This document shows positions 30,058 to 38,874 of a DNA stretch of 64,000 nucleotides, piece by piece. Both the position numbers and the translations under genes were made by a program. Where the stretch lies: assembly GCF_007859075.1 (NCBI RefSeq), contig NZ_VOAK01000022.1, positions 220,323-284,322 on the forward strand, in the 5' to 3' direction. Each line of letters begins with the position of its first letter. Within the stretch, counting starts at the first letter, position 1. The notes beneath the pieces are model-generated. The model had not been told where the DNA came from. It saw only the letters and a program-made list of their open reading frames with translations, and ran no database searches. Source of the DNA: Gemmobacter aquaticus (lineage in GTDB: Bacteria > Pseudomonadota > Alphaproteobacteria > Rhodobacterales > Rhodobacteraceae).

Positions 30058-30130
30058 TCTTCGCCCGGTTGCATGTCGCCGTTTCAAGGCCTAAGCCTTC
30101 CGGGTGAAACCGTAAAGCCGGAACCACCTG

Positions 30131-30838
30131 ATGCCTACGGCCTTTCGCGCGACTTTCCTGCTGGGCATGCGCGCGGCCCTGCCCTTCGTTGCCATGATCG
30201 TGCCCTTTGGCGCGCTATTCGGCGTGATCGCTGCTGCACAGGGGCTGACGCTGTTTCAGGCGCTGGCATTCTCGTTTGTCGTGGTGGCGGGTGCATCGCA
30301 ATTCGCGGCCCTTCAACTGATGCAGGCCGGCGCACCGCTTCTTGTGGTGATCCTGACGGCCACGGCGGTCAATCTGCGCATGGCCATGTATTCTGTGGCG
30401 ATGACCCCGCATTTCGGCAAGGCGCCGTTCTGGCAACGCGCGCTGGTGGCCTATATGCTGATCGACCAGAGCTACCTTCTTTCGGCCGCGCAGTTCGAGC
30501 GCACCCCCGAATGGACGCTGACGGAAAAGCTGGGCTACTACTTCGGCACGGTGCTGCTCTTGTGCGGGCTGTGGTATCTGGCGACCTGGTTTGGCGTGGC
30601 TTTCGGCAGCATGATGCCCGAGGACATGGCCTTTGACTTCATCGTGCCGGTCACCTTCCTTGCGATGATCGCACCGATGATCCTGACGCGCGCGCAGATG
30701 GCGGCGGCGGCAATGTCGGCAGGTGTGGCGCTGGCGCTGTGGTGGATGCCCTATTCGTCAGGGCTTTTGCTGGCCGCCTTGGCCGCAATGGCGACCGGCG
30801 CCGCGGTCGAGATCTATGAGGAGCGCCGCCTTGGCTGA
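30131..30838 (+). CDS. azlC: AzlC-family branched-chain amino-acid exporter, large subunit
   Basis: 235 residues with about six membrane segments. The AzlC pattern is visible: FRATFLLGMRAALPFVAMIV, VVVAGASQFAALQLM and NLRMAMYSVAM. With the small subunit AzlD it exports branched-chain amino acids or analogues. Its 3' end overlaps the azlD start. Confidence 0.92.
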   Translation: MPTAFRATFLLGMRAALPFVAMIVPFGALFGVIAAAQGLTLFQALAFSFVVVAGASQFAALQLMQAGAPLLVVILTATAVNLRMAMYSVAMTPHFGKAPFWQRALVAYMLIDQSYLLSAAQFERTPEWTLTEKLGYYFGTVLLLCGLWYLATWFGVAFGSMMPEDMAFDFIVPVTFLAMIAPMILTRAQMAAAAMSAGVALALWWMPYSSGLLLAALAAMATGAAVEIYEERRLG

Positions 30839-31172
30839 AACCATACAGTTCGAAACCTGGCAGATCTGGGCGGTGATCCTTGGGCTGGGCCTTGGCACCT
30901 ATGCAATCCGCCTGTCGTTTCTGGGGCTGATCGGCAACCGCCCGCTGCCGCCCATGCTTTTGCGCGTTCTGCGCTACACGCCGATGGCCGTCATTCCGGG
31001 GCTCGTTGCCCCGGCAGTGGTCTGGCCGGCGGCAACTGGGGGCGAGGCCGACCCCGCCCGCATGATCGCGGCCCTTGTCACGGTGGTGGTGGGGATCGTC
31101 ACACGCAAGACGCTGTGGGCGCTGGCGGCGGGGATTGCCACGCTGGTGCTTGCGCTGTGGCTGCTGGGCTGA
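30831..31172 (+). CDS. azlD: AzlD-family branched-chain amino-acid exporter, small subunit
   Basis: 113 residues if it starts at the TTG at 30831, which has GAGGAG 7 nt upstream and overlaps azlC by 8 nt. An ATG at 30816 is in frame but has no ribosome site. Membrane segments and the motif TYAIRLSFLGLIGNRPLPPM, followed by LRVLRYTPMAVIPGL, identify AzlD. It works as a pair with AzlC. Confidence 0.9.
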   Translation: MAETIQFETWQIWAVILGLGLGTYAIRLSFLGLIGNRPLPPMLLRVLRYTPMAVIPGLVAPAVVWPAATGGEADPARMIAALVTVVVGIVTRKTLWALAAGIATLVLALWLLG

Positions 31173-31189
31173 GCCGGACAGAGCCTCAG

Positions 31190-31207
31190 CGCTGCCTTAT
31201 GGCAGCG
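31190..31207. other. Hairpin between convergent azlD and lipoprotein genes
   Basis: CGCTGCC-TTAT-GGCAGCG is a 7-bp perfect stem. It contains the stop codon of the minus-strand lipoprotein gene and lies 18 nt after azlD. There is no T-run on either side, so it is a possible weak terminator only. Confidence 0.35.
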
Positions 31208-31820
31208 GCGTCTTCATGTCATCCGCTTGAACCAGCAGGATCCCGTGATTGTTGTCATCATCGTCATCGGTGATGGTGCGCTCTGTCACGCCCGGCAATT
31301 CGGCGAACTGCCGCATCAGATTGTTGGGGAACCACGTCTGCCGAATGCTTTCAAAGCCGGGTACGCCCACCAGAATGCTGCTGACCGATTTGGTGCACTG
31401 CGCCTTGGGCACTGCGCCATAGGACAGCACGCGCTGGATCAGCAACTCGGCCACCTCGGGCGGGACGATCTTGGTCTGCTCGACGACGTAGTAGGTCTTG
31501 CGCGAATGATAGTCGATGTAGAAGTTGACCATCTTGTCGGTCATGCCGAAATGCACGTCATTGCGCTCGGCCAGACGCGGCAGGAACCAACTGCCTGCGG
31601 GGTCAAACATCAGGCGCTGCGAGCCGTTGATCATCAGCCCCGAATGCGCCCCTCCCTTGCTGTTCACACCAATCACGGTGAACAGCGTGACCGCCGGTGG
31701 CCCGTTATGCACATACTTGGCGCGAGTAACGGCGTCATCCGGCGCCCAGCGGGATTCGGCCGAGCCGCAGGCCGCAAGCGTAGCAGTCAGGGCAAGCACG
31801 GCAAGATTGCGGCGCAGCAT
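31197..31820 (-). CDS. Putative lipoprotein, function unknown
   Basis: 207 residues with a lipoprotein signal: RR near the start, a hydrophobic stretch, and the lipobox LAAC (Cys at about 18). The mature part has no motif I recognise; it includes WFLPRLAERNDVHFGMTDKM and an acidic run (DDDDDNN) near the C terminus. It is probably anchored in the envelope. A 44-residue oxidase subunit gene precedes it on the same strand by 33 nt. Confidence 0.7.
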   Translation of the reverse strand: MLRRNLAVLALTATLAACGSAESRWAPDDAVTRAKYVHNGPPAVTLFTVIGVNSKGGAHSGLMINGSQRLMFDPAGSWFLPRLAERNDVHFGMTDKMVNFYIDYHSRKTYYVVEQTKIVPPEVAELLIQRVLSYGAVPKAQCTKSVSSILVGVPGFESIRQTWFPNNLMRQFAELPGVTERTITDDDDDNNHGILLVQADDMKTPLP

Positions 31821-31853
31821 GCGATCCGTCCTTGATTTGGTCTTGCGGTGCGA

Positions 31854-31988
31854 TCAGGCGTTGACGAGCGCCATGAACACCAGAATGCCGATCGACACGC
31901 CCGCGACCCAGATGCTGAGCTTGATGAAGCCAGCAAAGGTTTTCTCGTGTTCGCGGATATCCATGCTCCCGTGAACGTGCTCTGCCAT
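31854..31988 (-). CDS. aa3-type cytochrome c oxidase subunit IV
   Basis: Only 44 residues. The sequence has the motif MDIREHEKTFAGFIKLSIWV, a single membrane segment and the end FMALVNA. This matches the small subunit IV of alphaproteobacterial aa3 oxidases (the bacterial COX4 family), a one-helix protein found in the oxidase crystal structure, with an unclear role in function. GGGAGA lies about 7 nt before the ATG. No other oxidase gene is in the window. Confidence 0.88.
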   Translation of the reverse strand: MAEHVHGSMDIREHEKTFAGFIKLSIWVAGVSIGILVFMALVNA

Positions 31989-32043
31989 GATCGTCTCCCA
32001 AAGATGCGCGTTTTTCGCCTGTTAGCCGATTCAGCGCCGCGTG

Positions 32044-32565
32044 TCACGCCCCCGCAGGGCCAGCTGGCGCATCCGGCAGGGCGATGTTGCCTTCCTGTTC
32101 GTCCCATTCGCGCGCCAGACGAAAGCCGATGCGCCGGGCCGGCTCTTCCGGCTGGGCGCGCGGAACGGCACGCAGGGCCACGTTCAGCTGCGTAACATGC
32201 TGGACAAGTTGCATCTTCTGACCGTCTTCGTCCTGACCATAGAAGGTAACGATATCAGGGTCGAAATACCCAAGGCCCTCGATGCGCAGGATGCCGGCCT
32301 CGCCGCCGGCAAAGCCCATTGCGATCTCGTGGCGGGCATCAAGCTGCGACTCGAAGTTGCGGATGTAGAGGATGAGCCGCTCATAGGCCCATTGCGCCTC
32401 GCTCTTCTCCTCGACCGGCTGGCGCGAAAGCGCAGGCGGCAGCGGCTGCAACTCGGCCGATGGCGGTGTGTCAGGGTCGCAATGCACCGCGCCGCCGCAG
32501 GGCAGAGCGGCGGCCTCGGCAATCTCGGCCGAGGTGTTGATGCTGTCGGTCAGACGCGTTGCCAT
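32044..32565 (-). CDS. Uncharacterised protein, coupled to MBL hydrolase gene
   Basis: 173 residues, soluble. I recognise no family with known function. The N-terminal 50 residues are Ala/Pro-rich and include two cysteines (PCGG and HCD). The middle (QWAYERLILYIRNFESQLDA, then GYFDPDIVTFYG) looks folded and conserved in character. It overlaps the MBL-fold gene upstream by 16 nt, so it is translated with it and may share a pathway with it and the acyl-CoA dehydrogenase. Confidence 0.65.
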   Translation of the reverse strand: MATRLTDSINTSAEIAEAAALPCGGAVHCDPDTPPSAELQPLPPALSRQPVEEKSEAQWAYERLILYIRNFESQLDARHEIAMGFAGGEAGILRIEGLGYFDPDIVTFYGQDEDGQKMQLVQHVTQLNVALRAVPRAQPEEPARRIGFRLAREWDEQEGNIALPDAPAGPAGA

Positions 32566-33587
32566 AGCCAGATCTCCTCTGGCGACAGATGGCGCCGGGC
32601 AAGTCCCCGGTGCAAGAGGTAATTCAGATGGGCCACCGCCTCGACCAGTGCGAGACTGAACTCGGCCTCACCGATCGGGCGCTTGAAAAGCGCGGGGAAG
32701 CAATCGACGGCGCTGCGAGGCGTGGCGAGGTGGTCGATCAGCCGGGCAATTGCGCCTTCATGGTTCTCGGCCATCTGGCGCAGGCGCAGGGGCAGGCCCG
32801 TAAACGGCAGCTTGTGGCCCGGCAGCACCAGATGGCGCGGCTCGGCTACTTGCGAAAAGCGCGCGCAGGATGCCATCCAGTCGGCCAGCGGATCGGCCAT
32901 CGGCTCGGTCGGGTAGACCCCGATATTGGCCGATATCGAGGGTAGAAGCTGATCGCCTCCGATCACCAGATTGTCTTCCATGCTCCAGAACGTCGCGTGC
33001 TCCGGCGCGTGGCCATCGCCGGTCCGCACCAGCCAGCGCCGTCCACCCATGGTGATCGTGTCACCCTCGGCGATGCGGGTGAAGCCAAGCGGCAGCGGGT
33101 GGACCACATCGCAGAAGTTGAAGGGCCGCTCATGTCGACGCTTCTCCAGCAGGGCGGACGGTGTGCCGGCCTGCTTCAGGAATGTGATCTGTTCGGGCTG
33201 TGGCAACGCTTGTTCGTCCAGCACCAGCATTCGGGCATAAAGCCAGGCCGTGCGGGTAGTGACCAGCTCGGCCCCCCGCGACTGAAACCAGCCGGCAAGG
33301 CCTATGTGGTCGGGATGGTGATGCGTCACCACCACCCGCCGAACCGGGCGCCCCCTGAGCGGCCCGGCCAGGAGCGCACCCCAGATCTCACGCGTCTTGC
33401 GGCTGTTCAGACCAGCGTCGATCAGCGTCCAGCCGTCGCCATCATCCAGCGCAAGGATGTTGACGTGATCCAGCGCCATCGGCAGCGGCAGACGCAGCCA
33501 GAGCACGCCCTCGGCCACCTCAACCGCTTCTCCGGTCGCGGGTGCCTCAAAGGGGTGGCGAATGCCGATGTCGAGCGAAATCGTCAC
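32550..33587 (-). CDS. MBL-fold metallo-hydrolase
   Basis: 345 residues. The metal-binding motif of the metallo-beta-lactamase fold is complete: VVVTHHHPDHIGLAG, then GDGHAPEH and a later LPGHKLPF. It should be a zinc- or iron-dependent hydrolase; a thioesterase-like role would fit its coupling to an acyl-CoA dehydrogenase (4-nt overlap), but that is inference. The unknown gene downstream overlaps it by 16 nt. Confidence 0.85.
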   Translation of the reverse strand: MTISLDIGIRHPFEAPATGEAVEVAEGVLWLRLPLPMALDHVNILALDDGDGWTLIDAGLNSRKTREIWGALLAGPLRGRPVRRVVVTHHHPDHIGLAGWFQSRGAELVTTRTAWLYARMLVLDEQALPQPEQITFLKQAGTPSALLEKRRHERPFNFCDVVHPLPLGFTRIAEGDTITMGGRRWLVRTGDGHAPEHATFWSMEDNLVIGGDQLLPSISANIGVYPTEPMADPLADWMASCARFSQVAEPRHLVLPGHKLPFTGLPLRLRQMAENHEGAIARLIDHLATPRSAVDCFPALFKRPIGEAEFSLALVEAVAHLNYLLHRGLARRHLSPEEIWLWQRV

Positions 33588-35284
33588 AGGGCCAGCAAAT
33601 CAGGCGAAAGCGCATAGAGCCCCTCGGCCCCTTCGCGCATCTGGGCAATAAGCCCCTGATGTTCGGGCAGCAGGCGTTTGATCGCAACCGCGGCAAGCGG
33701 CAGGCGCGCGGGTTCTGCCAGCGCGGCCTTGAGGTGGAAATGCGCGCCCAGAACACGGGCGAAGGCGCGCAGATAGGCGACGGCGCCTGCATTGCGGTCA
33801 TTGGCCGATTGCGCGACAAGCCATTCGGTTGCCTCGCGCAGTGCCTCGGCCGCGTGCCAGACGGCGCCCGCCAGATCGGGCTGGGCGCCCCGCGCCTCGC
33901 GGGCGTGGTCCTCGACCTCTTGCAGCAGGCGATAGGCGGCGGTGCCGCCATCCATCATCTTGCGGCCCACCAGATCCATCGCCTGAATGCCGTTGGTGCC
34001 TTCATAGATCGCGGTCACACGCACATCGCGGGCAAACTGCGCGGCGCCGGTTTCCTCGATGAAGCCCATGCCGCCATGAACCTGCACGCCCATCTGGGCG
34101 ACCTCGTTGCCGATATCGGTGCCAAAGGCCTTGGCGATGGGGGTCAGCAGTGCCGCGCGGGCCTGCCATTCGGCGCTGCCGGTTGCCCGGCCCATGTCGA
34201 TTGCCACCGCGCAGGCCAGCGCAATAGCGCGGGCGCTGAAGGTTTCAGCCTTCATGACCGCAAGCATTCGCCGCACATCGGCGTGGTCGATGATCGCGCC
34301 ATCGCCCAGGGGGGTCTTGCCCTGTTTTCTTTCACGGGCGTAGTCCAGCGCCTTCTGGAAGGCGGCCTCGGCCACGGCCACACCCTGCATGCCGACACCA
34401 AGGCGGGCGTTGTTCATCATGGTGAACATCGCAGCCATGCCCTTGTGCTCTTCCCCGATCAGCCAGCCGGTCGCACCTTCATAGGCCATGACGGCGGTGG
34501 GCGATCCGTGCAGGCCTAGCTTGTGTTCAAGGCTGACGACCTTCAGGGCGTTGCGCGGGCCAAGGCTGCCGTCGTCCTTGGGCAGGAACTTGGGCACCAT
34601 GAACAGGCTGATGCCGCGGGTGCCGGGCGCCCCGTCGGGCAGGCGCGCCAGAACCAGATGGCAGACGTTCTCGGCAAAGTCGTTGTCCGCCCAGGTGATG
34701 AAGATCTTCTGCCCGGTGATCGCATAGGTGCCATCACCGTTGCGTTCGGCGCGGGTGCGCAGGGCGCCCACGTCCGAACCCGCGCCACCCTCGGTCAGGT
34801 TCATCGTGCCGCACCATTCGCCCGAGATCAGCTTGGGGATGTACATCTCTTTGATCGCGTCGCTGGCGTGATGCTCCAGCGCCTCGATCTGGCCCTGCGT
34901 CATCAGCGGGTTCAGCTGCAATGACAGGCAGGCCGAGCCCATCATCTCGTTCACTGCTGTCGCAACTGAGATCGGAAGACCCATGCCGCCGTACGCAGGG
35001 TCCGCCGACATGCCAACCCAGCCACCCTCGACAATGGCGCGATAGCCCTCGGCAAAGCCGGGAGAGGTGCGCACGACGCCATTCTCCAGTCGCGCCGGTG
35101 TCAGGTCGCCCGCCCGGTTCAGAGGGGCCAGAACGTCCGAGCACAGTTTGCCGGCCTCGGACAGAATCGCCTCGACCGTTTCGGCCGTCGCCTCGGCGAA
35201 AAGCTCGGTCGCGGCGACCTGTTTCAGGCCAACGACATGGTCGAAGACGAAACGATACTCGGAAACGGGCGCGCGATAGGCCAT
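33584..35284 (-). CDS. Acyl-CoA dehydrogenase (long, DmdC-like type)
   Basis: 566 residues, longer than the ordinary 380-residue enzyme because of an extra N-terminal part and a C-terminal extension. The FAD and substrate signatures are seen: GTMNLTEGGAGSDVGALRTR, ITGQKIFITWADND, and GGMGFIEETGAAQFARDVRV with YEGTNGIQAMDL. This architecture is shared with 3-methylmercaptopropionyl-CoA dehydrogenase (DmdC) and several beta-oxidation enzymes. I cannot fix the substrate, and no other DMSP gene is in the window. It leads a three-gene overlapping unit. Confidence 0.85.
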   Translation of the reverse strand: MAYRAPVSEYRFVFDHVVGLKQVAATELFAEATAETVEAILSEAGKLCSDVLAPLNRAGDLTPARLENGVVRTSPGFAEGYRAIVEGGWVGMSADPAYGGMGLPISVATAVNEMMGSACLSLQLNPLMTQGQIEALEHHASDAIKEMYIPKLISGEWCGTMNLTEGGAGSDVGALRTRAERNGDGTYAITGQKIFITWADNDFAENVCHLVLARLPDGAPGTRGISLFMVPKFLPKDDGSLGPRNALKVVSLEHKLGLHGSPTAVMAYEGATGWLIGEEHKGMAAMFTMMNNARLGVGMQGVAVAEAAFQKALDYARERKQGKTPLGDGAIIDHADVRRMLAVMKAETFSARAIALACAVAIDMGRATGSAEWQARAALLTPIAKAFGTDIGNEVAQMGVQVHGGMGFIEETGAAQFARDVRVTAIYEGTNGIQAMDLVGRKMMDGGTAAYRLLQEVEDHAREARGAQPDLAGAVWHAAEALREATEWLVAQSANDRNAGAVAYLRAFARVLGAHFHLKAALAEPARLPLAAVAIKRLLPEHQGLIAQMREGAEGLYALSPDLLAL

Positions 35285-35401
35285 TCATCCTCCTCACCGC
35301 GCTTGGCATCGGCCGGGCACGGGTCTATCTGGTGTCGATCTCTTGCGACAAAGACTAACGCAAGGTCAAACCGCCTCAACATCAACGCTGCGTCACGAAA
35401 C

Positions 35402-36349
35402 ATGCAAACCCGCCGTATCGCCGCCACGTCAGATGGCATCGCCGAGGCCGCAGACCTGCTGCGCGCAGGCGCGCTTGTCGCGATTCCGACCGAGACGGTC
35501 TATGGCTTGGCTGCCGATGCGCGCAACGACCGGGCGGTCGCGGCGATCTATGCGGCGAAGAACCGGCCTGCCTTCAATCCGCTGATCGTTCACTTGCCCG
35601 ATCTTGCAGCGGTCGCGCGTCTCGCGGTGCTGACGCCCGAGGCCGAGCGGCTGGCGGCGGCCTTTTGGCCGGGCCCTCTGACGCTTGTTCTGCCGTTGCG
35701 GCCGGATGCGGGGCTTTCGCCCCTTGTGACGGCCGGGCTCGATACGGTTGCGATCCGTCTGCCTGCGCATCCCGTGGCGCGTGCGCTGCTGACACAGGCG
35801 GGCATCCCGGTGGCCGCGCCTTCGGCCAACCCGTCAGGCCGGGTGTCGCCCACGCGGGCCGAACATGTGCTGGCCGGGCTTTCGGGGCGCATTGCCGCCG
35901 TTCTGGATGGCGGCCCCTGTGCGGTTGGGGTTGAAAGCACGATCCTTGCGCTGGATGGGCCGCCCGCTCTGCTTCGCCCCGGTGGCGTCGCAGTCGAGGC
36001 GATCGAGGCGGCTCTCGGTGCCCCCCTTCTGATGCCGGGGGACCCGTCCATGCCCAAGGCGCCGGGGCAGCTGGCCTCGCATTATGCGCCCGAGGCGCGT
36101 GTGCGGCTGAACGCGACCCAGGCCCGAGAGGGCGAAGTACTGGTGGGCTTTGGCCCGATTGCTGGCCATTTGACGCTTTCCGCCAGCGGCGATCTGCTTG
36201 AGGCGGCGGCGAACCTCTTTCATTTCTTGCGCGAGGCGGATGCGCTAGCCGGACCGGGCGGCGCCATCGCCTTTGCCCCTGTGCCGGAAACCGGCCTTGG
36301 ACGCGCGATCAATGACCGGCTGCGCCGCGCGGCAGCGCCCAGGCCCTAG
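35402..36349 (+). CDS. L-threonylcarbamoyladenylate synthase (Sua5 type)
   Basis: 315 residues from the ATG at 35402. It makes threonylcarbamoyl-AMP for the t6A modification of tRNA. The YrdC domain is clear (ALVAIPTETVYGLAADARND, then PAFNPLIVHL), and a C-terminal Sua5 domain (about 215-315, with MPKAPGQLASHYAPEARVRL) follows the SHYAP linker. It is therefore the two-domain Sua5 form, not the short TsaC form. Its stop shares a CTAG with the panE stop on the other strand. Confidence 0.94.
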   Translation: MQTRRIAATSDGIAEAADLLRAGALVAIPTETVYGLAADARNDRAVAAIYAAKNRPAFNPLIVHLPDLAAVARLAVLTPEAERLAAAFWPGPLTLVLPLRPDAGLSPLVTAGLDTVAIRLPAHPVARALLTQAGIPVAAPSANPSGRVSPTRAEHVLAGLSGRIAAVLDGGPCAVGVESTILALDGPPALLRPGGVAVEAIEAALGAPLLMPGDPSMPKAPGQLASHYAPEARVRLNATQAREGEVLVGFGPIAGHLTLSASGDLLEAAANLFHFLREADALAGPGGAIAFAPVPETGLGRAINDRLRRAAAPRP

Positions 36350-37248
36350 GCTTGCCGCTGCTCGGCCAGCCGCACCATGACGGTCAGGGCCTGATTGATC
36401 GGCGCGGCGATGCCCAAGTTATGCGCCCTGCGCAGGATCTCGCCATTCAGGAACTCGATCTCGGTCGCGCGGCCCCGCATCATGTCTTGCGCGGTCGAAG
36501 AGAACTGTCCCGGCATCGTCGCGCATATCCGCTCGACCTGATCCCAGAGGTCGGCGGGCAGGGTGATGCCGCTGGCCTGAGCCACCGTCTGACATTCGGC
36601 AACCACCCCCTTCATCAGATCGGCGGCGCCGGGTGTCGCGATGATGCGGCCATAAGGCTGACGGCTGACTGCCGAGAGCGCGTTCAGCGCGCAGTTGATG
36701 ACAAGCTTTGACCAGAGCGCGGTTTCGGTCTGGCTGGAGATCTCGGTCGGGATACCTGCCCGGCGCAGGATCGAGGCAGCGGCCTCCGCCCCCGGTCCGG
36801 TGCCGAGGACAAGCTCCCCCCGGCCGAAATGGGCAACATGCCCCGGCCCGGCCATTTTCGTGGCGACATAGACGACCACCGGCAGAACCGGGCGCCCAAG
36901 ACCTGCTGATAGACGCTCGGCATTTCCCACGCCGTTCTGCAGGCTGAGGATGGTTGCATCTGGCGACAGGTATGGGGCAATCGCCTGCGCGGCGGCTTCT
37001 GTATCGGGCGATTTCACGCAGACCAGAACCATGTCGGCACCGGCAACCGCCTCCGGCTCGGTCGCGGCATCCATCCGGATCAACTCGATCCGCCCGCGTC
37101 GTTCCAGCAGAAGACCACGGTCGCGTACCGCGTCGCGCAGGGCTGGGCGACCGATCAGGGTCACCTGCTCTCCGGCGATGGCAAGAAGCGCCCCGTAGTA
37201 GCAGCCGACCGCCCCCGCCCCCATGATCGCGATTCGATGCCGTGCCAT
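36346..37248 (-). CDS. panE: 2-dehydropantoate 2-reductase
   Basis: 300 residues. It reduces ketopantoate to pantoate with NADPH. The Rossmann loop IMGAGAVGCYYGALLA is near the N terminus, and SLQNGVGNAERL, WSKLVINCALNALSAV and REAT-like MRGRATEIEFLNGEILRR match the family (catalytic Lys in WSKLVIN). A paralogous substrate is possible, as this family is broad. It follows cobF by 51 nt on the same strand and could be on the cbiM-cobF transcript. panB-panC lie elsewhere in the window. Confidence 0.88.
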   Translation of the reverse strand: MARHRIAIMGAGAVGCYYGALLAIAGEQVTLIGRPALRDAVRDRGLLLERRGRIELIRMDAATEPEAVAGADMVLVCVKSPDTEAAAQAIAPYLSPDATILSLQNGVGNAERLSAGLGRPVLPVVVYVATKMAGPGHVAHFGRGELVLGTGPGAEAAASILRRAGIPTEISSQTETALWSKLVINCALNALSAVSRQPYGRIIATPGAADLMKGVVAECQTVAQASGITLPADLWDQVERICATMPGQFSSTAQDMMRGRATEIEFLNGEILRRAHNLGIAAPINQALTVMVRLAEQRQA

Positions 37249-37299
37249 GCCCCCTCCGATCTGTCTGTCGGTCCAAGCATGGCCAAGCCACGCGCGATA

Positions 37300-38064
37300 T
37301 CAAGGCTTTGCGTGATCGGGCGCGCGGCGAAGCAGGTAGATGTCCATGATCCAGCCATGTTCGGCGCGCGCTGCCGCACGGCGCGCCACGATCCGTTCGC
37401 AGACCTCATCCAACGGGCCGCTTTCGGTGATCTGGCACGCCATCCCGGCGTAGCCAGCCCACCAGATCTGCAGTCCCTTTGGCGGCAGGTGCCGGAAGGA
37501 ACATTCGCCATCCAGCATCACGACACAGGTATCGACACCCGGCGGAAACCCCTCGTCGCGCAGCCTGCGGCCCGTGGTGATGGTGACGGGACCGTTGATC
37601 TCGTTCAGCGGAATGGCATGGGCGGCGGTCAGCGCCTGAATCGAGGTTATGCCGGGTACGACCTCTATCTGCGGGGCGGGGCGAAGCCGGGCGGCGATGC
37701 GCAGGGTGCTGTCATAAAGCGAGGGGTCGCCCCAGACCAGCAGGGCGACGCGGCCCGCCTGACCCAGTTGCGCGGCGATGGTGTCGGCCCAGACACCGGC
37801 GATTGCATCGTGCCAGTCATCCACGCGGCGGCGATAATCGGTGGTCGCCTCGTCGCGGATCGGCAGGTCGAACTCGGCAATGCGGTTTGCCGGATTGGTC
37901 ACGACCTCGGCCACGATGGCGCGGCGCAGTTCCGCGAGATCGGCCTTGCCCTCGCCCTTGCGGGGGATGAGGATCAGATCGGCCGCGTTCATCGCCCGCA
38001 TGGCCTGCCGGGTCAGATGATCAGGATTGCCGCTGCCAATGCCGATAAGGCTGAGAGTGATCAT
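37300..38064 (-). CDS. cobF: Precorrin-6A synthase (deacetylating)
   Basis: 254 residues, tetrapyrrole methylase fold. It methylates precorrin-5 at C-1 with loss of the C-2 acetyl group to give precorrin-6A, a step found only in the aerobic route. Visible: ITLSLIGIGSGNPDHLTRQA, LILIPRKGEGKADL and VEVVPGITSIQALTAAHAIP. It stands apart from the other cob genes, 84 nt behind cbiM, so its expression is probably set by the riboswitch in front of cbiM. Confidence 0.95.
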   Translation of the reverse strand: MITLSLIGIGSGNPDHLTRQAMRAMNAADLILIPRKGEGKADLAELRRAIVAEVVTNPANRIAEFDLPIRDEATTDYRRRVDDWHDAIAGVWADTIAAQLGQAGRVALLVWGDPSLYDSTLRIAARLRPAPQIEVVPGITSIQALTAAHAIPLNEINGPVTITTGRRLRDEGFPPGVDTCVVMLDGECSFRHLPPKGLQIWWAGYAGMACQITESGPLDEVCERIVARRAAARAEHGWIMDIYLLRRAPDHAKP

Positions 38065-38148
38065 GCCCGCGCTTTCCGCCGTTCTCCGGCCCTGTCATGC
38101 AAACCGCCGCCCGATAGGGCGGCGGCCAGTGGTTGTTGCAAGGGTCGA

Positions 38149-38829
38149 TCAGGCCGCCGCGACGTGCAGGCGGCGATTGACCAGACCCGAATCCTTCAGA
38201 CCCTTCAGCGACTTGGCGCCGGCAAGCACCGCCAGATCGACCAGCGGCTCGATCGTGACGACCAGCATGTAGGCCAGCCCGAATGTGGTGACCGAGGCGA
38301 AGGCGTCCGAGGTGAAGCCCATGCCCCAGAAGGCCCAGAAGGCGACCCAGCCGACAATCCCGGCCTGATACGCGGTCGAGAGCTTCAGCGCCTGAACATA
38401 GCTCAGATCGACATAGGCCGTGTTGGGCGCGATGATCTTGCGCGCGAGCGCCGCGATGCCGAAGAGCGGCACCAGCAGGGTGGTAACGTTCATGCCATAT
38501 TGCGGCAGATCGAAGGGTGCGAAGAACAGCCCCTGGATCAGCAAACCAAGCGCAAGGCCGATGGCCGCAGGCGCCGCGCCGAACAGCAGATAAAGCGTCG
38601 AGCCAAGAATGAAGTGCACCTCGGAGACGCCGACCGGGTGGTGCGGCAGAACTTCGAAGAAGGTGAATACTGCTGCGGTCGCGATCACGCTGCGCACGGC
38701 CAGCGAGGCGATGCCCTGTTCGCGGATTGCGGTGGCGGCAAGTTTCAGCGTGAAAAGGCCGGCGGTGGTGGCGGTGGCAGCGCCCAGCAAGGCTTTGGCG
38801 CCGGTGACGAGCCCGGGTTCGATATGCAT
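38149..38829 (-). CDS. cbiM: CbiM-family cobalt transport (ECF-type) membrane protein
   Basis: 226 residues from the ATG at 38829, which has GAGGAGACAG just upstream. It is highly hydrophobic, with about six membrane segments. The N terminus MHIEPGLVTGAK keeps the His2 that binds Co2+/Ni2+ in CbiM/NikM, and HHPVGVSEVHFILGSTLYLL is the conserved central block. No CbiN, CbiQ or CbiO gene lies nearby. A cobalamin riboswitch ends about 50 nt before its start, which fits cobalt uptake for B12. Confidence 0.88.
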   Translation of the reverse strand: MHIEPGLVTGAKALLGAATATTAGLFTLKLAATAIREQGIASLAVRSVIATAAVFTFFEVLPHHPVGVSEVHFILGSTLYLLFGAAPAAIGLALGLLIQGLFFAPFDLPQYGMNVTTLLVPLFGIAALARKIIAPNTAYVDLSYVQALKLSTAYQAGIVGWVAFWAFWGMGFTSDAFASVTTFGLAYMLVVTIEPLVDLAVLAGAKSLKGLKDSGLVNRRLHVAAA

Positions 38830-38874
38830 ATCTGTCTCCTCTGCCGTCACACCCGACGGCCTTGGTTGTCGTTC

